Of a stretch of 64,000 bases of DNA, positions 1 through 9,018 are shown one piece after another (positions within the stretch are counted from its first letter, which is position 1; each line of letters opens with the position of its first letter). The DNA is from Ignavibacteria bacterium. Its GTDB lineage: Bacteria > Bacteroidota > Ignavibacteria > Tepidaquicellales > Tepidaquicellaceae. The position numbers were made by a program, and so were the translations under genes. The stretch is from assembly GCA_016719565.1 (NCBI GenBank), contig JADJYU010000007.1, forward strand, positions 310,001-374,000, given 5' to 3'. The notes under the pieces are model-generated. The model saw only the letters and a list, made by a program, of their open reading frames with translations. It searched no databases and had not been told where the DNA came from.

Positions 1-781
1 AGGAGATATTGAATTCAGGAATGTGTCATTTAATTACGAAGGCAGTGAAAAGAAAAGGGTGTTGAATGATATAAGCTTTAAAGTAAATGCCGGTGAAAAA
101 ATTGCGCTGCTCGGACCTACCGGCGCAGGAAAGACAACGATAATTTCTCTTATGCTCAGATTCTTCGATCCGGATTCAGGAAAGATACTGATCGACGGAG
201 TGGAGACAGGAAAATATTCTAAGGAATATCTGCGGAGCAGATTCGGAGTTGTACTGCAGAAGCCGTTTCTTTTTTCTACTACCATTAAAGACAATATAGC
301 TTATGCAAAACCGGATTCGCATATAGATGAAGTAGTGGAAGCTGCAAGCGCAGCCAGGATTCATGAGATTATAACTGAAGTGTTCCCTGAATCTTATGAG
401 ACTATTGTCGGCGAAAAAGGTGTGACGCTTTCCGGAGGTCAGAAGCAGAGAGTTACAATTGCCAGGACGCTGCTGAAAGATCCGGACATACTGATACTTG
501 ATGACTCTACATCTGCAATTGATTCGGAAACGGAATTTGAAATTCAGCAAAAGCTCAGGAAATTAATGAAAGATAAAACTACTTTTATCATCGCGCACAG
601 GATCACTTCCATTCAGGATTGTGACAGAATAATTGTGCTTGATAAAGGCAGGATACTCGAAGAAGGTACGCATGATGAACTTGTAAAGAATAATGGCTTC
701 TATAAAAAGATACTCGATATACAGGTCTCAAATGAAGAAGAGATCGATGCTGAAACGGTATCTGAGGAAAAATTAAATTAA
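1..781 (+). CDS. ABC exporter half-transporter, nucleotide-binding domain (5' end outside window)
   Basis: This is the ATPase end of a type I ABC exporter subunit. The reading frame is open to the left edge, and the first codons (GDIEFRNVSFNYE) are the usual beginning of such a domain, so the GTG at 23 is internal and the membrane domain lies outside the window. Walker A is GPTGAGKTT, the signature is LSGGQKQR, Walker B is ILILDD and the switch histidine is in IIAHR. The catalytic glutamate after Walker B is replaced by aspartate (ILDD). This is the mark of the degenerate-site subunit in heterodimeric exporters of the TM287/288 or BmrCD type. The next gene, 69 bases on, is the expected partner. 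The substrate cannot be told; drug or lipid export is usual for the family. Confidence 0.93.
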   Translation, partial: GDIEFRNVSFNYEGSEKKRVLNDISFKVNAGEKIALLGPTGAGKTTIISLMLRFFDPDSGKILIDGVETGKYSKEYLRSRFGVVLQKPFLFSTTIKDNIAYAKPDSHIDEVVEAASAARIHEIITEVFPESYETIVGEKGVTLSGGQKQRVTIARTLLKDPDILILDDSTSAIDSETEFEIQQKLRKLMKDKTTFIIAHRITSIQDCDRIIVLDKGRILEEGTHDELVKNNGFYKKILDIQVSNEEEIDAETVSEEKLN

Positions 782-850
782 AAAATTTTTCAGAGATATT
801 TATTATCTGAATTAAAAAAAATATTATTAAAAATTATACTTATATAAGTT

Positions 851-2686
851 ATGAGTAAGCTAAATGAAACAAAATTCAGTAACGAAGGAAGTCTATATCC
901 TTTTCTGAAAAGACTTTTTACTTACAGCCTGAGATACAGAAAATGGCTGGCGGGTTTTGTTGTCTTTGTACTTGGAGTAGCAGCGGTAGAGGCGATCTTT
1001 CCTCTTATATGGCTGAGTCTGCTTGATAATGCTATAGTTCCTGCAATTGAAAAAAATAAATCTCTTGCTGCGGGAAGTGTGAACGGAGAATCTGATCTCG
1101 GTCTGCTGACATATTACAGCGGAATAATTTTCTTTCTCGGAATTGCATTGTCGGGTTCGGTCTTCATGTTTATAAATTTCGCCGGAAAGATACAGGAATA
1201 TGTAATGTATGACATAAGACAGGATCTGTTTAAAAAACTTCAGGAACTTACATTCTCATTTTATGATAAGTCAGCAGTCGGCTGGCTGATGTCGAGGATA
1301 ACTTCCGATACTATTAAAGTAACAGAACTGATCTCATGGGGATTCATTGAATTTGTATGGGGAGTCGGAATGATTATTTTTTGTATAACTGCAATGCTAA
1401 TTTATAATGTAAAACTTGCATTGATAGTAATACTGACCATTCCGGTTTTGACTCTGATCTCGGTAAAGTTAAGAAAACTCATATTGAAATATTCGAGAGA
1501 GTCCAGAAGATTCAACAGCGAGATCACGGCAAGTTATAATGAGCATATAGTCGGCGTTGAAGTAAATAAGAGCATGGTTCAGGAAAGCAGGGCTTCGGGA
1601 GAGTTTGATTCATTAAGCGACAAGATGAGGATCTCTTCATATAAATCCGCTTACTTCTCTGCGCTGTATCAGCCGCTGGTAATATTCGGCGGTTCTGTTG
1701 CTGCGGCGCTGATCATTTTTTACGGAGGCAGTATGGCGGTAACTTTCCCGCCGGAAATTTCTGTAGGAATGCTTGCAGCATTTTTCGGATACGCGACTCT
1801 TATATATGAGCCTATTCTGGATATATCGAGATTTTATTCACAGGCGCAGAACAGTATTTCCGCAGGTGAAAGGATATTTTCATTGCTCGATACTCAGCCA
1901 ACCATTAATGACAGGGAAAATGCAACTGATTTCAGTGAAATAAACGGTGACATTGAATTTGAAAACGTTTCTTTTTTCTATGAAAAAAATAAACCGGTAC
2001 TGGAAAATATGAATCTGAAGATCAATGCCGGAGAATCTATTGCTCTGGTTGGAGAAACAGGCGGTGGAAAATCTTCCATTATAAATCTGATCTGCAGATT
2101 CTATGAACCGACCGGCGGAGTTATTAAGATTGACGGAACGGATTATACTGAGAAAACAACTGTCAGTCTGAGAAATAAGCTCGGTGTAGTACTTCAGACG
2201 CCGCATTTGTTTTCAGGTACTATAAGGGAAAATATAAAGTACGGAAGAGACGATGCGGACGAAAAGGAAGTTGTGAATTCACTGCTGTTGATAGGCGGAG
2301 ATGAATTTATAAACAGACTTGATGAGGAAGTCGGTGAGGGCGGTGAGAAACTATCACTCGGAGAGAAACAGCTGATATCTTTTGCGAGAGCCATACTTGC
2401 TGATCCGAGAATTTTTATAATGGATGAGGCGACTTCTTCTATTGATACACTTGCAGAAGCGAAGATACAGAACGGAATTCATGAACTGATAAAAGGCAGG
2501 ACTTCCATTATTATTGCTCACAGATTATCGACAATAAAAAACTGTGACAGGATAATTGTTATAAAAAAAGGTAAGATCGTGGAAGACGGAAGTCATAAAC
2601 AGCTTATGCATTCAAAGGGAAGTTATTACAGTCTTTACACAAGACAGCTCAGAGAGCAAAGAGAAAATGAAATGCTGAAAAGTTAA
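851..2686 (+). CDS. ABC exporter, permease-ATPase fusion (heterodimer partner)
   Basis: A full-length type I exporter half (611 aa). About six membrane segments fill residues 30-330, followed by a nucleotide-binding domain. The domain has Walker A GETGGGKSS, signature LSLGEKQL, Walker B IFIMDEATSSID with the catalytic glutamate, and switch IIAHRLS. The signature departs from LSGGQ, while the upstream subunit has a perfect LSGGQ but lacks the catalytic glutamate. The two defects would fall on the same composite ATP site, leaving one canonical site, as in TM287/288. It therefore very probably pairs with the upstream protein in the inner membrane. No substrate is evident. Confidence 0.93.
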   Translation: MSKLNETKFSNEGSLYPFLKRLFTYSLRYRKWLAGFVVFVLGVAAVEAIFPLIWLSLLDNAIVPAIEKNKSLAAGSVNGESDLGLLTYYSGIIFFLGIALSGSVFMFINFAGKIQEYVMYDIRQDLFKKLQELTFSFYDKSAVGWLMSRITSDTIKVTELISWGFIEFVWGVGMIIFCITAMLIYNVKLALIVILTIPVLTLISVKLRKLILKYSRESRRFNSEITASYNEHIVGVEVNKSMVQESRASGEFDSLSDKMRISSYKSAYFSALYQPLVIFGGSVAAALIIFYGGSMAVTFPPEISVGMLAAFFGYATLIYEPILDISRFYSQAQNSISAGERIFSLLDTQPTINDRENATDFSEINGDIEFENVSFFYEKNKPVLENMNLKINAGESIALVGETGGGKSSIINLICRFYEPTGGVIKIDGTDYTEKTTVSLRNKLGVVLQTPHLFSGTIRENIKYGRDDADEKEVVNSLLLIGGDEFINRLDEEVGEGGEKLSLGEKQLISFARAILADPRIFIMDEATSSIDTLAEAKIQNGIHELIKGRTSIIIAHRLSTIKNCDRIIVIKKGKIVEDGSHKQLMHSKGSYYSLYTRQLREQRENEMLKS

Positions 2687-2757
2687 TATAGTTACAGAAC
2701 AATTCAAAGAATAGTAACTCCGGGTCTGAAAGTATTCCTGCGCCTTATCGCGCTAAC

Positions 2758-3912
2758 ATGCTTAAAGTAAACGGAGTTATGTTCTTGGATATTGAAATAA
2801 TGAGTTTCAATCAAATATTAATAAATCAAATAATAAATTTGACAAAATTTACAAATCTGGAACAGATCGGGTGGAATAAATTTTTTGAAGATCAAATGAC
2901 TGGTCTCGAAGAAAATCTAATACCCGGAAGAGTTATAATAAGCAATAAAAATAATTACCTAATAAGTATTGGTGAAAGGGAAATTACCGGAGAAGTGTCC
3001 GGAAAATTTCATTTCAACGCGGAAAGCAAGGATGAATTTCCTGCAGTCGGGGACTGGGTGCTGATGAGAAAGTTTGACGACTATGATAATGCGATAATAG
3101 AATCCGTTATGAAAAGAAAAAGCAAGCTGTCCAGAAATTCAGCAGGTCAGAAGCTTGAAGAACAGATACTTGCGTCGAATATTGATATTGTGTTTATAAT
3201 CTCATCTTTAAATCAGGACATAAATCTAAGGAGACTTGAGAGATATGTCTCGCTGATAATTGATAATAAATTAACACCGGTAATGATACTGAGTAAAGCG
3301 GATTTGAGTGAAAATACCGAAGAGAAGCTGGAGGATGTTAAGAAGATCTCCGGTAATTATGATATCCATGTTATAAGCGCACTAAAAAATACAGGAATGA
3401 ATGAATTGAGAAAATACTTTAAGGGAAATCAGACGGTGGCAGTGATCGGTTCATCAGGAGTCGGAAAATCCACGATCATTAACAATCTCTGCGGAGAACA
3501 GGTAATGGAAGTAAGTGATATTAGTTTATATAAAGATAAAGGACGGCACACTACTTCTCACCGCGAGCTCATTTTTTTAAAAGACGGCGGGTCGATAATT
3601 GATACTCCCGGAATGCGTGAACTTCAGCTGTGGGAAGGCAATGAAGGACTTTCCGAAGCATTTCCTGATATAGAGAAATATCTCGGTCAGTGCAGATTCT
3701 CAAACTGTGAACATGATACGGAGCCGGGATGCGCAATCAAAGATGCAATTGACAGAGGTGAATTTGACAGCAAGCGTTTTCAGAGTTATAAAAAACTTGA
3801 AAGAGAAATTTCGAGATTTGAAAATAAAAGCAATAAGAAGGCAATGCTCAAGGAAAAAAAGAAGTGGAAAAAAATGTCGTTTCAGATCAGAAAATCCCAG
3901 CATAAAAAATAA
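2758..3912 (+). CDS. rsgA: Small ribosomal subunit biogenesis GTPase RsgA
   Basis: Circularly permuted GTPase that checks late 30S subunit maturation. An OB-like N-terminal part (about residues 55-120) precedes the G motifs in permuted order: LSKADL (G4), GSSGVGKS (G1) and DTPGMRE (G3). A zinc site C-x4-C-x-H-x5-C (CRFSNCEHDTEPGC) follows, and the tail is basic and helical. The start is uncertain: ATG codons at 2758, 2779 and 2800 are in frame. The one at 2779 has GGAG just upstream, and family alignment around LEQIGWNKFF favours the later starts. It stands 71 bases after the ABC gene with no visible terminator between. Confidence 0.95.
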   Translation: MLKVNGVMFLDIEIMSFNQILINQIINLTKFTNLEQIGWNKFFEDQMTGLEENLIPGRVIISNKNNYLISIGEREITGEVSGKFHFNAESKDEFPAVGDWVLMRKFDDYDNAIIESVMKRKSKLSRNSAGQKLEEQILASNIDIVFIISSLNQDINLRRLERYVSLIIDNKLTPVMILSKADLSENTEEKLEDVKKISGNYDIHVISALKNTGMNELRKYFKGNQTVAVIGSSGVGKSTIINNLCGEQVMEVSDISLYKDKGRHTTSHRELIFLKDGGSIIDTPGMRELQLWEGNEGLSEAFPDIEKYLGQCRFSNCEHDTEPGCAIKDAIDRGEFDSKRFQSYKKLEREISRFENKSNKKAMLKEKKKWKKMSFQIRKSQHKK

Positions 3913-4104
3913 TGAGAAAATAATGTTTCAGTATAATTCTGATAAACTGCGATTAAATATCTGAAAATAAAAAATTTTATTTTGTCAGATATTAATTCTT
4001 ATTAATAGTAAAGTAATCTTCGTAATTTGTTAATCCAACGACTATATTTATAATTTTAAAATTGCATTCAATTACAAAATTGAATAAAGCAGGATTTTGA
4101 CTGT

Positions 4105-6963
4105 ATGAAATCTGCACCTACAGGAAAAGTAACATTTCTATTTACGGATATTGAAGGCAGCGTAAAACTTGCGCAGAAGTATCATGATATTTTGAAAGAA
4201 CTTCTTGATAAGCATCATGATATTATTGAACAATCAGTTAATGAAAATAACGGATTTGTATTTAAAATAATTGGCGACGCTTTCTGCTGTTCGTTTGAGA
4301 ATCCTGATGATGCGCTGCATGCTTCCTTATCGGCTCAGAGAAAATTTAATTCCGGAGACTGGAAAGGCGCTGAAATGAAAGTGCGAATGGGAATTCACAC
4401 AGGTCCGGCTGAATGGTCGGAATCCGGTTACATGGGTTACATGACTTTGGCGCGTTCACAAAGAGTAATGTCAGCGGCAAACGGAGGTCAGATACTAATT
4501 TCTGAAGAATCAAAAAACGGAATCAAAGAAGATCCAACCGGGAAAATTTCTTTCCGGGAACTTGGTGAAAGAAGACTTAAGGATCTGATCCGTCCGATAA
4601 TATTATTTCAGCCGTTAGCTGAAGGTATAGTTTCTGAATTTCCTCCTTTAAAAACTCTCGATGCGCGTCCTAACAATTTACCTCTTCAGCTTACAAGTTT
4701 TATAGGAAGGGAAAATGAAATTAAGACAGTTAAAAAATTAATGTCAGAATCCAGACTTCTTACATTAATCGGATCCGGCGGTTCAGGCAAAACAAGACTT
4801 GCGCTGCAGGCAGGAGCGGATCTTATTGACAAATATATTAACGGCGTTTGGTTTATTGATCTTGCGTCAATTCAGGACGGAAATCTGCTTTATCTGAAAA
4901 TCGCTGAATCTATTGGTCTTAATGATCAGCAGGGAAAATCAATTGAGGAGAATATTTATGAATATATAAAGGATAAAGAATTACTGATCATTCTTGATAA
5001 CTGCGAACATCTGATAAATGAATGTGCAAAACTATCTGTAAAATTTCTGCATCATTCTTCAAAGATGAAAATTCTTACTACAAGCCGTGAAGCGTTAAAG
5101 TGTCAGGGTGAAATTCTTCATAACGTACTTCCATTAAAATTTCCGGATCCGAAAGATAGTTCGACTCCTGAAAAACTTGTGCAGTTTGAAGCAGTCAGAT
5201 TATTTATAGAGAGAGCTTTAAGCGTCAGTCCGAATTTCCGTGTGAATAATGAAAATGCCTCAGCGCTTGCGGGAATTTGTTTTCAGTTAGACGGTATACC
5301 GCTTGCGATAGAGCTTGCAGCAGCGAGAGTTAAAATATTACCGCTTGAAAAAATTTATGAAAAACTCAGTGACAGATTTAAACTTCTAACAGGCGGGAGC
5401 CGGACAGTGCTTCCGAGGCAGCAGACACTGAGCGCTATGATAGACTGGAGTTACGATCTGCTTAGCGAAAAAGAAAAAATACTATTTGAGAGGTTATCCG
5501 TTTTTACAGGCGGATGGACTCTTGAAGCAGCTGAGAGAATATGCTCAGATGAGATGATAGATGAATTTGAGGTAATAGATATTCTTTCCGGTTTGATCGA
5601 TAAATCTCTTGTCATATCAAAAGAATCCGAAAGTGAAATACGGTTCAGTATGCTTGTTACAATACGGCAATACGCTTTGAATAAAATCAATGAAGGTGAT
5701 ATTTTTTCGAAACACTTTTTATATTTCAGAGAGATGGGAAACTATACAAAGCAGATGTCAACAGGAATGGATCAAAAGAGATATATTAATATTACTGAGT
5801 CCGAGACTGATAATATAAGAGCGGCAATAAACTGGGGAACGGAAAATGAGACGGAAGAGACATTCAGATTTTTAAGTGATCTGGCTGAATTCTGGAGAAT
5901 AAGAGGTTATTATTCAGAAGGATATCAGACATGTATGAATTTACTTGATAAGAAACAGCAAGTAAGAGGCATTCTCAGGGCGGATGTAATGTATGCCCAG
6001 GCGCTGAGTGCATACGGAATCGGAAAACTCAAGGAAATGGAAGAACTTGCAAACAGCGGTCTGTCAATTTATGAAGAACAAAATTACAGGTACGGAATTG
6101 CAAAATGTTATGAACTGCTTGGTATTATCTGCAATGCAAGTTCAGCTGATCTGAAAAAGACATCAGATTATCATTACAATTCTCTTGAAATATTCAGAGA
6201 GCTGGGTGAGAAAAGTGATATTGCAAATTCTTTATATAATTTATCATTCATTCTGCACAGGAAGGGAGATCTAGATTCGGCCATTAAAATGAAGTTTGAA
6301 GCGCTGGACATTTTTAAAGTAACCGGGGACATACACCGGGTTGCTCTTGTACTTGCAAATCTGGGAGTGATTTATTTCAGGAAAGAGGAATATGAAAAAG
6401 CACAGTCATATACAGAAGAAAGTCTTGCGCTTTCATATCAGATCGGCGACAAGTATATGATCTCAATAAACCTGGTAAATTACGGATGCATCAGCACAGG
6501 ATTAAAAGATTATGAAAAAGCGCTTGAGTATTTAGAGAAAGCAATGGAAATATTCAATGATTGCGGATATATAATAAATGTGATCCCGGCTTTATTATAT
6601 ACCGGGGAAGTGTATAATTTTACCGGAGAATTTGAAAAAGCAATTTCAAATTATAAAGAATCAATTTCGAAAGGATCAGAAAACGGTATTGAATATTTTC
6701 TTCCTAATAATATATTCGGGATGGCTGAAGTATTTTTCAAAATAAAAAAATTTGAAAAGTCATATAAATTTTTTCAAATGCTGAAAGTATTAGATGAAGC
6801 GCATGACAAAAAATTAGGCGGTAAAAAAAACACTTCGGCTGAAAATTACATGAGGCAGTTATCTGAAATTATCGGTGAGGACAGTAAACTTAAAGAAGAA
6901 GATGCAGCTGCAGGATTAAGCGTAAATGAAATAATAAAAATTGCGCTGTCAGAAGAAACTTAA
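4105..6963 (+). CDS. Class III cyclase-domain, STAND-type ATPase and TPR regulatory protein
   Basis: A 952-residue signalling protein in three blocks. Residues about 1-180 form a class III nucleotide cyclase homology domain with both metal-binding aspartates (FTDIEGS and KIIGDAF). Residues about 200-520 form a P-loop ATPase of the NB-ARC/STAND kind: FIGRENEI, Walker A GSGGSGKT, Walker B LLIILDNCEHL and the LTTSREAL sensor. The C-terminal 350 residues are TPR repeats. No DNA-binding HTH is visible at the end, unlike some relatives. Where active cyclases have VNRAAR, this protein reads TLARSQR, so the transition-state asparagine is missing while the arginine remains. Cyclase activity is therefore in doubt, and the domain may bind nucleotide as a sensor. 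The next gene starts 46 bases on. Confidence 0.85.
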   Translation: MKSAPTGKVTFLFTDIEGSVKLAQKYHDILKELLDKHHDIIEQSVNENNGFVFKIIGDAFCCSFENPDDALHASLSAQRKFNSGDWKGAEMKVRMGIHTGPAEWSESGYMGYMTLARSQRVMSAANGGQILISEESKNGIKEDPTGKISFRELGERRLKDLIRPIILFQPLAEGIVSEFPPLKTLDARPNNLPLQLTSFIGRENEIKTVKKLMSESRLLTLIGSGGSGKTRLALQAGADLIDKYINGVWFIDLASIQDGNLLYLKIAESIGLNDQQGKSIEENIYEYIKDKELLIILDNCEHLINECAKLSVKFLHHSSKMKILTTSREALKCQGEILHNVLPLKFPDPKDSSTPEKLVQFEAVRLFIERALSVSPNFRVNNENASALAGICFQLDGIPLAIELAAARVKILPLEKIYEKLSDRFKLLTGGSRTVLPRQQTLSAMIDWSYDLLSEKEKILFERLSVFTGGWTLEAAERICSDEMIDEFEVIDILSGLIDKSLVISKESESEIRFSMLVTIRQYALNKINEGDIFSKHFLYFREMGNYTKQMSTGMDQKRYINITESETDNIRAAINWGTENETEETFRFLSDLAEFWRIRGYYSEGYQTCMNLLDKKQQVRGILRADVMYAQALSAYGIGKLKEMEELANSGLSIYEEQNYRYGIAKCYELLGIICNASSADLKKTSDYHYNSLEIFRELGEKSDIANSLYNLSFILHRKGDLDSAIKMKFEALDIFKVTGDIHRVALVLANLGVIYFRKEEYEKAQSYTEESLALSYQIGDKYMISINLVNYGCISTGLKDYEKALEYLEKAMEIFNDCGYIINVIPALLYTGEVYNFTGEFEKAISNYKESISKGSENGIEYFLPNNIFGMAEVFFKIKKFEKSYKFFQMLKVLDEAHDKKLGGKKNTSAENYMRQLSEIIGEDSKLKEEDAAAGLSVNEIIKIALSEET

Positions 6964-7009
6964 ATAATAAACAAAATAAAAATATTAAATCAAAAAATAA
7001 ATAATTGCC

Positions 7010-8716
7010 ATGAAATTCTCAGAAATGAAATACACAAGACCGGACACAGGAGAAGTCAGTAAAAAATTCAGAGACCTTATTAAAAAATTTAATGAGTCGT
7101 TATCACTTGATGAGGCAGACCGCTGTCTTGATGAAATAAATAATCTGCGGAATCATTTTTACACAATGAAAGTGATCGCATTCATAAATTATTCCATAGA
7201 TACAGAAAACAAAAATTTTGAAACTGAGCAGGATTATTTTGATGAAACGGAACCTGTCTTCAATGACATTGAAACTGAATATTACCGCGAGCTTGTAAAT
7301 TCAAAATTCAGGGAAGAGCTTTCCCGGAAATACGGAAAACATTTATTTGAAATTGCGGAAATTTTTCTGAAAAGCATTTCACATGAAATAGTAGAAGAGC
7401 TGAAAAAGGAGAATCATCTGAAGAGCGAGTATTTAAAACTTAAAGCTTCAGCAAAAGTGGATTTTATGGGATCGGAAAAAAATCTTCAGGAGCTTCATCC
7501 CTTCATGGAATCCAAAGATCAGGAGGTCAGGCATAAAGCGGTAAATTTATACTGGGGATTTTTTGCAGATAATACAAAGGAGCTGGATATTATATTTGAT
7601 AAGCTGGTAAAGTTAAGAAATGAAATGGCTGTAAAAATGGGTTATAAAAATTTTATTGAACTTGGATATGCAAGAATGATGCGGATGGATTATGATGAAA
7701 AGATGGTCTGGGATTTTCGGGAGAATGTAAAGAAATATTTAGTCCCGTTAAGTGTAAAATTGAGGGACAGACAAAGACAACGGCTTGGTATGGATAAACT
7801 TTTATTTCACGACTCTTCAATAAGATTTAAATCCGGAAACGCCGTTCCTAAAGGAGATCCTGAATGGATAATGGAAGAAGGGAAAAAAATGTATGACGAG
7901 TTTTCACCCGAGACGAGAGAGTTTATAGATTTTATGATGGAGAATGAATTGTTTGACGTGTTCAGCAAAAAAGGAAAAGCGGATATGGGATATTGCGATT
8001 ATATTTCCGATCATAAAAGTCCTTATATTTTTGCCAACATGAACGGTACTGAAGATGATATAACTGTCCTGACACATGAGGCAGGTCATGCATTCCAGGC
8101 ATACAGCAGCCGGGATTTTCATTTCATGGAATATTCAAATCCTACTTCTGAAACAGCTGAGATCCATTCTATGAGTATGGAATTTCTTACTTATCCGTGG
8201 ATGAAATTATTTTTCAAAGAGGATACGGATAAATTTAAATTTTCACATATCAATGAATGTATAAAATTTATTCCTTACGGCGTACTGGTAGACCATTTTC
8301 AGCACTGGGTATATGAGAATCCGGATGCGACTCCGCCGGAAAGAAAGAACAGATGGAGAGAGCTGGAGAAAATATACATACCCGATCTGGAATTCGGAGA
8401 TATTGAATTTCTTGAAAAAGGCGGAAGATGGCAAAAGCAGGGACATATCTATGAGAGTCCGTTTTATTACATAGATTATTGTCTGGCTCAGATGTGCGCA
8501 TTTCAATTCTGGAGCAAGGCGATACACAACGGAAATGAAAATTTTGATACATCGATACGTGAATATATAGAGTTATGTAAAAAAGGAGGAAGCGATACAT
8601 TTTTAAAACTGGCTGAGAGTGCAAATCTGCGCTCACCTTTTTCGGAAGATCTATTCAGGGAATTAACGAAGGAGCTAGAGGAATACACAGATAGTGTGAA
8701 TGATAAAGAGTTTTAA
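7010..8716 (+). CDS. M3 family oligoendopeptidase (copy 1)
   Basis: Cytoplasmic zinc metallopeptidase of the M3 (oligoendopeptidase F-like) family, 568 residues, which cuts short peptides. The zinc motif HEAGH lies in LTHEAGHAFQAY (about residue 357). The third ligand is the glutamate in ETAEIHSMSMEFL, about 25 residues later. No signal peptide is seen. A second gene of identical length lies at 11265, and the two share long identical stretches around FANMNGT and the zinc site, so they are paralogues. It may be co-transcribed with the cyclase-domain gene. Confidence 0.93.
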   Translation: MKFSEMKYTRPDTGEVSKKFRDLIKKFNESLSLDEADRCLDEINNLRNHFYTMKVIAFINYSIDTENKNFETEQDYFDETEPVFNDIETEYYRELVNSKFREELSRKYGKHLFEIAEIFLKSISHEIVEELKKENHLKSEYLKLKASAKVDFMGSEKNLQELHPFMESKDQEVRHKAVNLYWGFFADNTKELDIIFDKLVKLRNEMAVKMGYKNFIELGYARMMRMDYDEKMVWDFRENVKKYLVPLSVKLRDRQRQRLGMDKLLFHDSSIRFKSGNAVPKGDPEWIMEEGKKMYDEFSPETREFIDFMMENELFDVFSKKGKADMGYCDYISDHKSPYIFANMNGTEDDITVLTHEAGHAFQAYSSRDFHFMEYSNPTSETAEIHSMSMEFLTYPWMKLFFKEDTDKFKFSHINECIKFIPYGVLVDHFQHWVYENPDATPPERKNRWRELEKIYIPDLEFGDIEFLEKGGRWQKQGHIYESPFYYIDYCLAQMCAFQFWSKAIHNGNENFDTSIREYIELCKKGGSDTFLKLAESANLRSPFSEDLFRELTKELEEYTDSVNDKEF

Positions 8717-9018
8717 GATTATTTATATAAGTTGAGAGCAGTATCGGGAGAGATTTGGAAGTAAAATATTGTTGCAGCTCTGCTGTGGAAAAACCGTTTA
8801 CACGGTTTTTCCACTACGTAAGTCATAAACCGTCTCTAAAAAAACATCACAGTTATTTTAATCCCACGAGGAGTAACAGCCCTCATCACTCACTATATTA
8901 TCACTTGTAACACTCGCTTAATAACGTTATTTTGTATACTTTAAAATCAGAAATGCCTTCCGATTTATTTTACCAATTGCTGAATTAACAATTTTAAAAC
9001 CCCAATAAAAAATTATTT
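8717..9018. other. Intergenic region of 302 bases with one perfect hairpin
   Basis: No open reading frame of note. It holds a perfect inverted repeat (8785-8814). The rest is AT-rich leader before typA, with no recognisable riboswitch and no clear TAnnTTTG box. Confidence 0.6.
8785..8814. repeat. Perfect inverted repeat, 13-bp arms, 4-base loop
   Basis: Arm GTGGAAAAACCGT (8785-8797), loop TTAC, arm ACGGTTTTTCCAC (8802-8814). No T tract follows on either side, so it is not a standard intrinsic terminator. It could be a REP-like element, a protein-binding palindrome, or an mRNA 3' end stabiliser for the peptidase gene. Confidence 0.75.

Noticed and set aside
3707..3964. 85-codon plus-strand frame overlapping the end of rsgA
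   Set aside because: It lies mostly inside rsgA in another frame; composition is that of a shadow of the basic rsgA tail.
8785..8814. Intrinsic terminator of the first M3 peptidase gene
   Set aside because: No T tract follows the hairpin on either strand.
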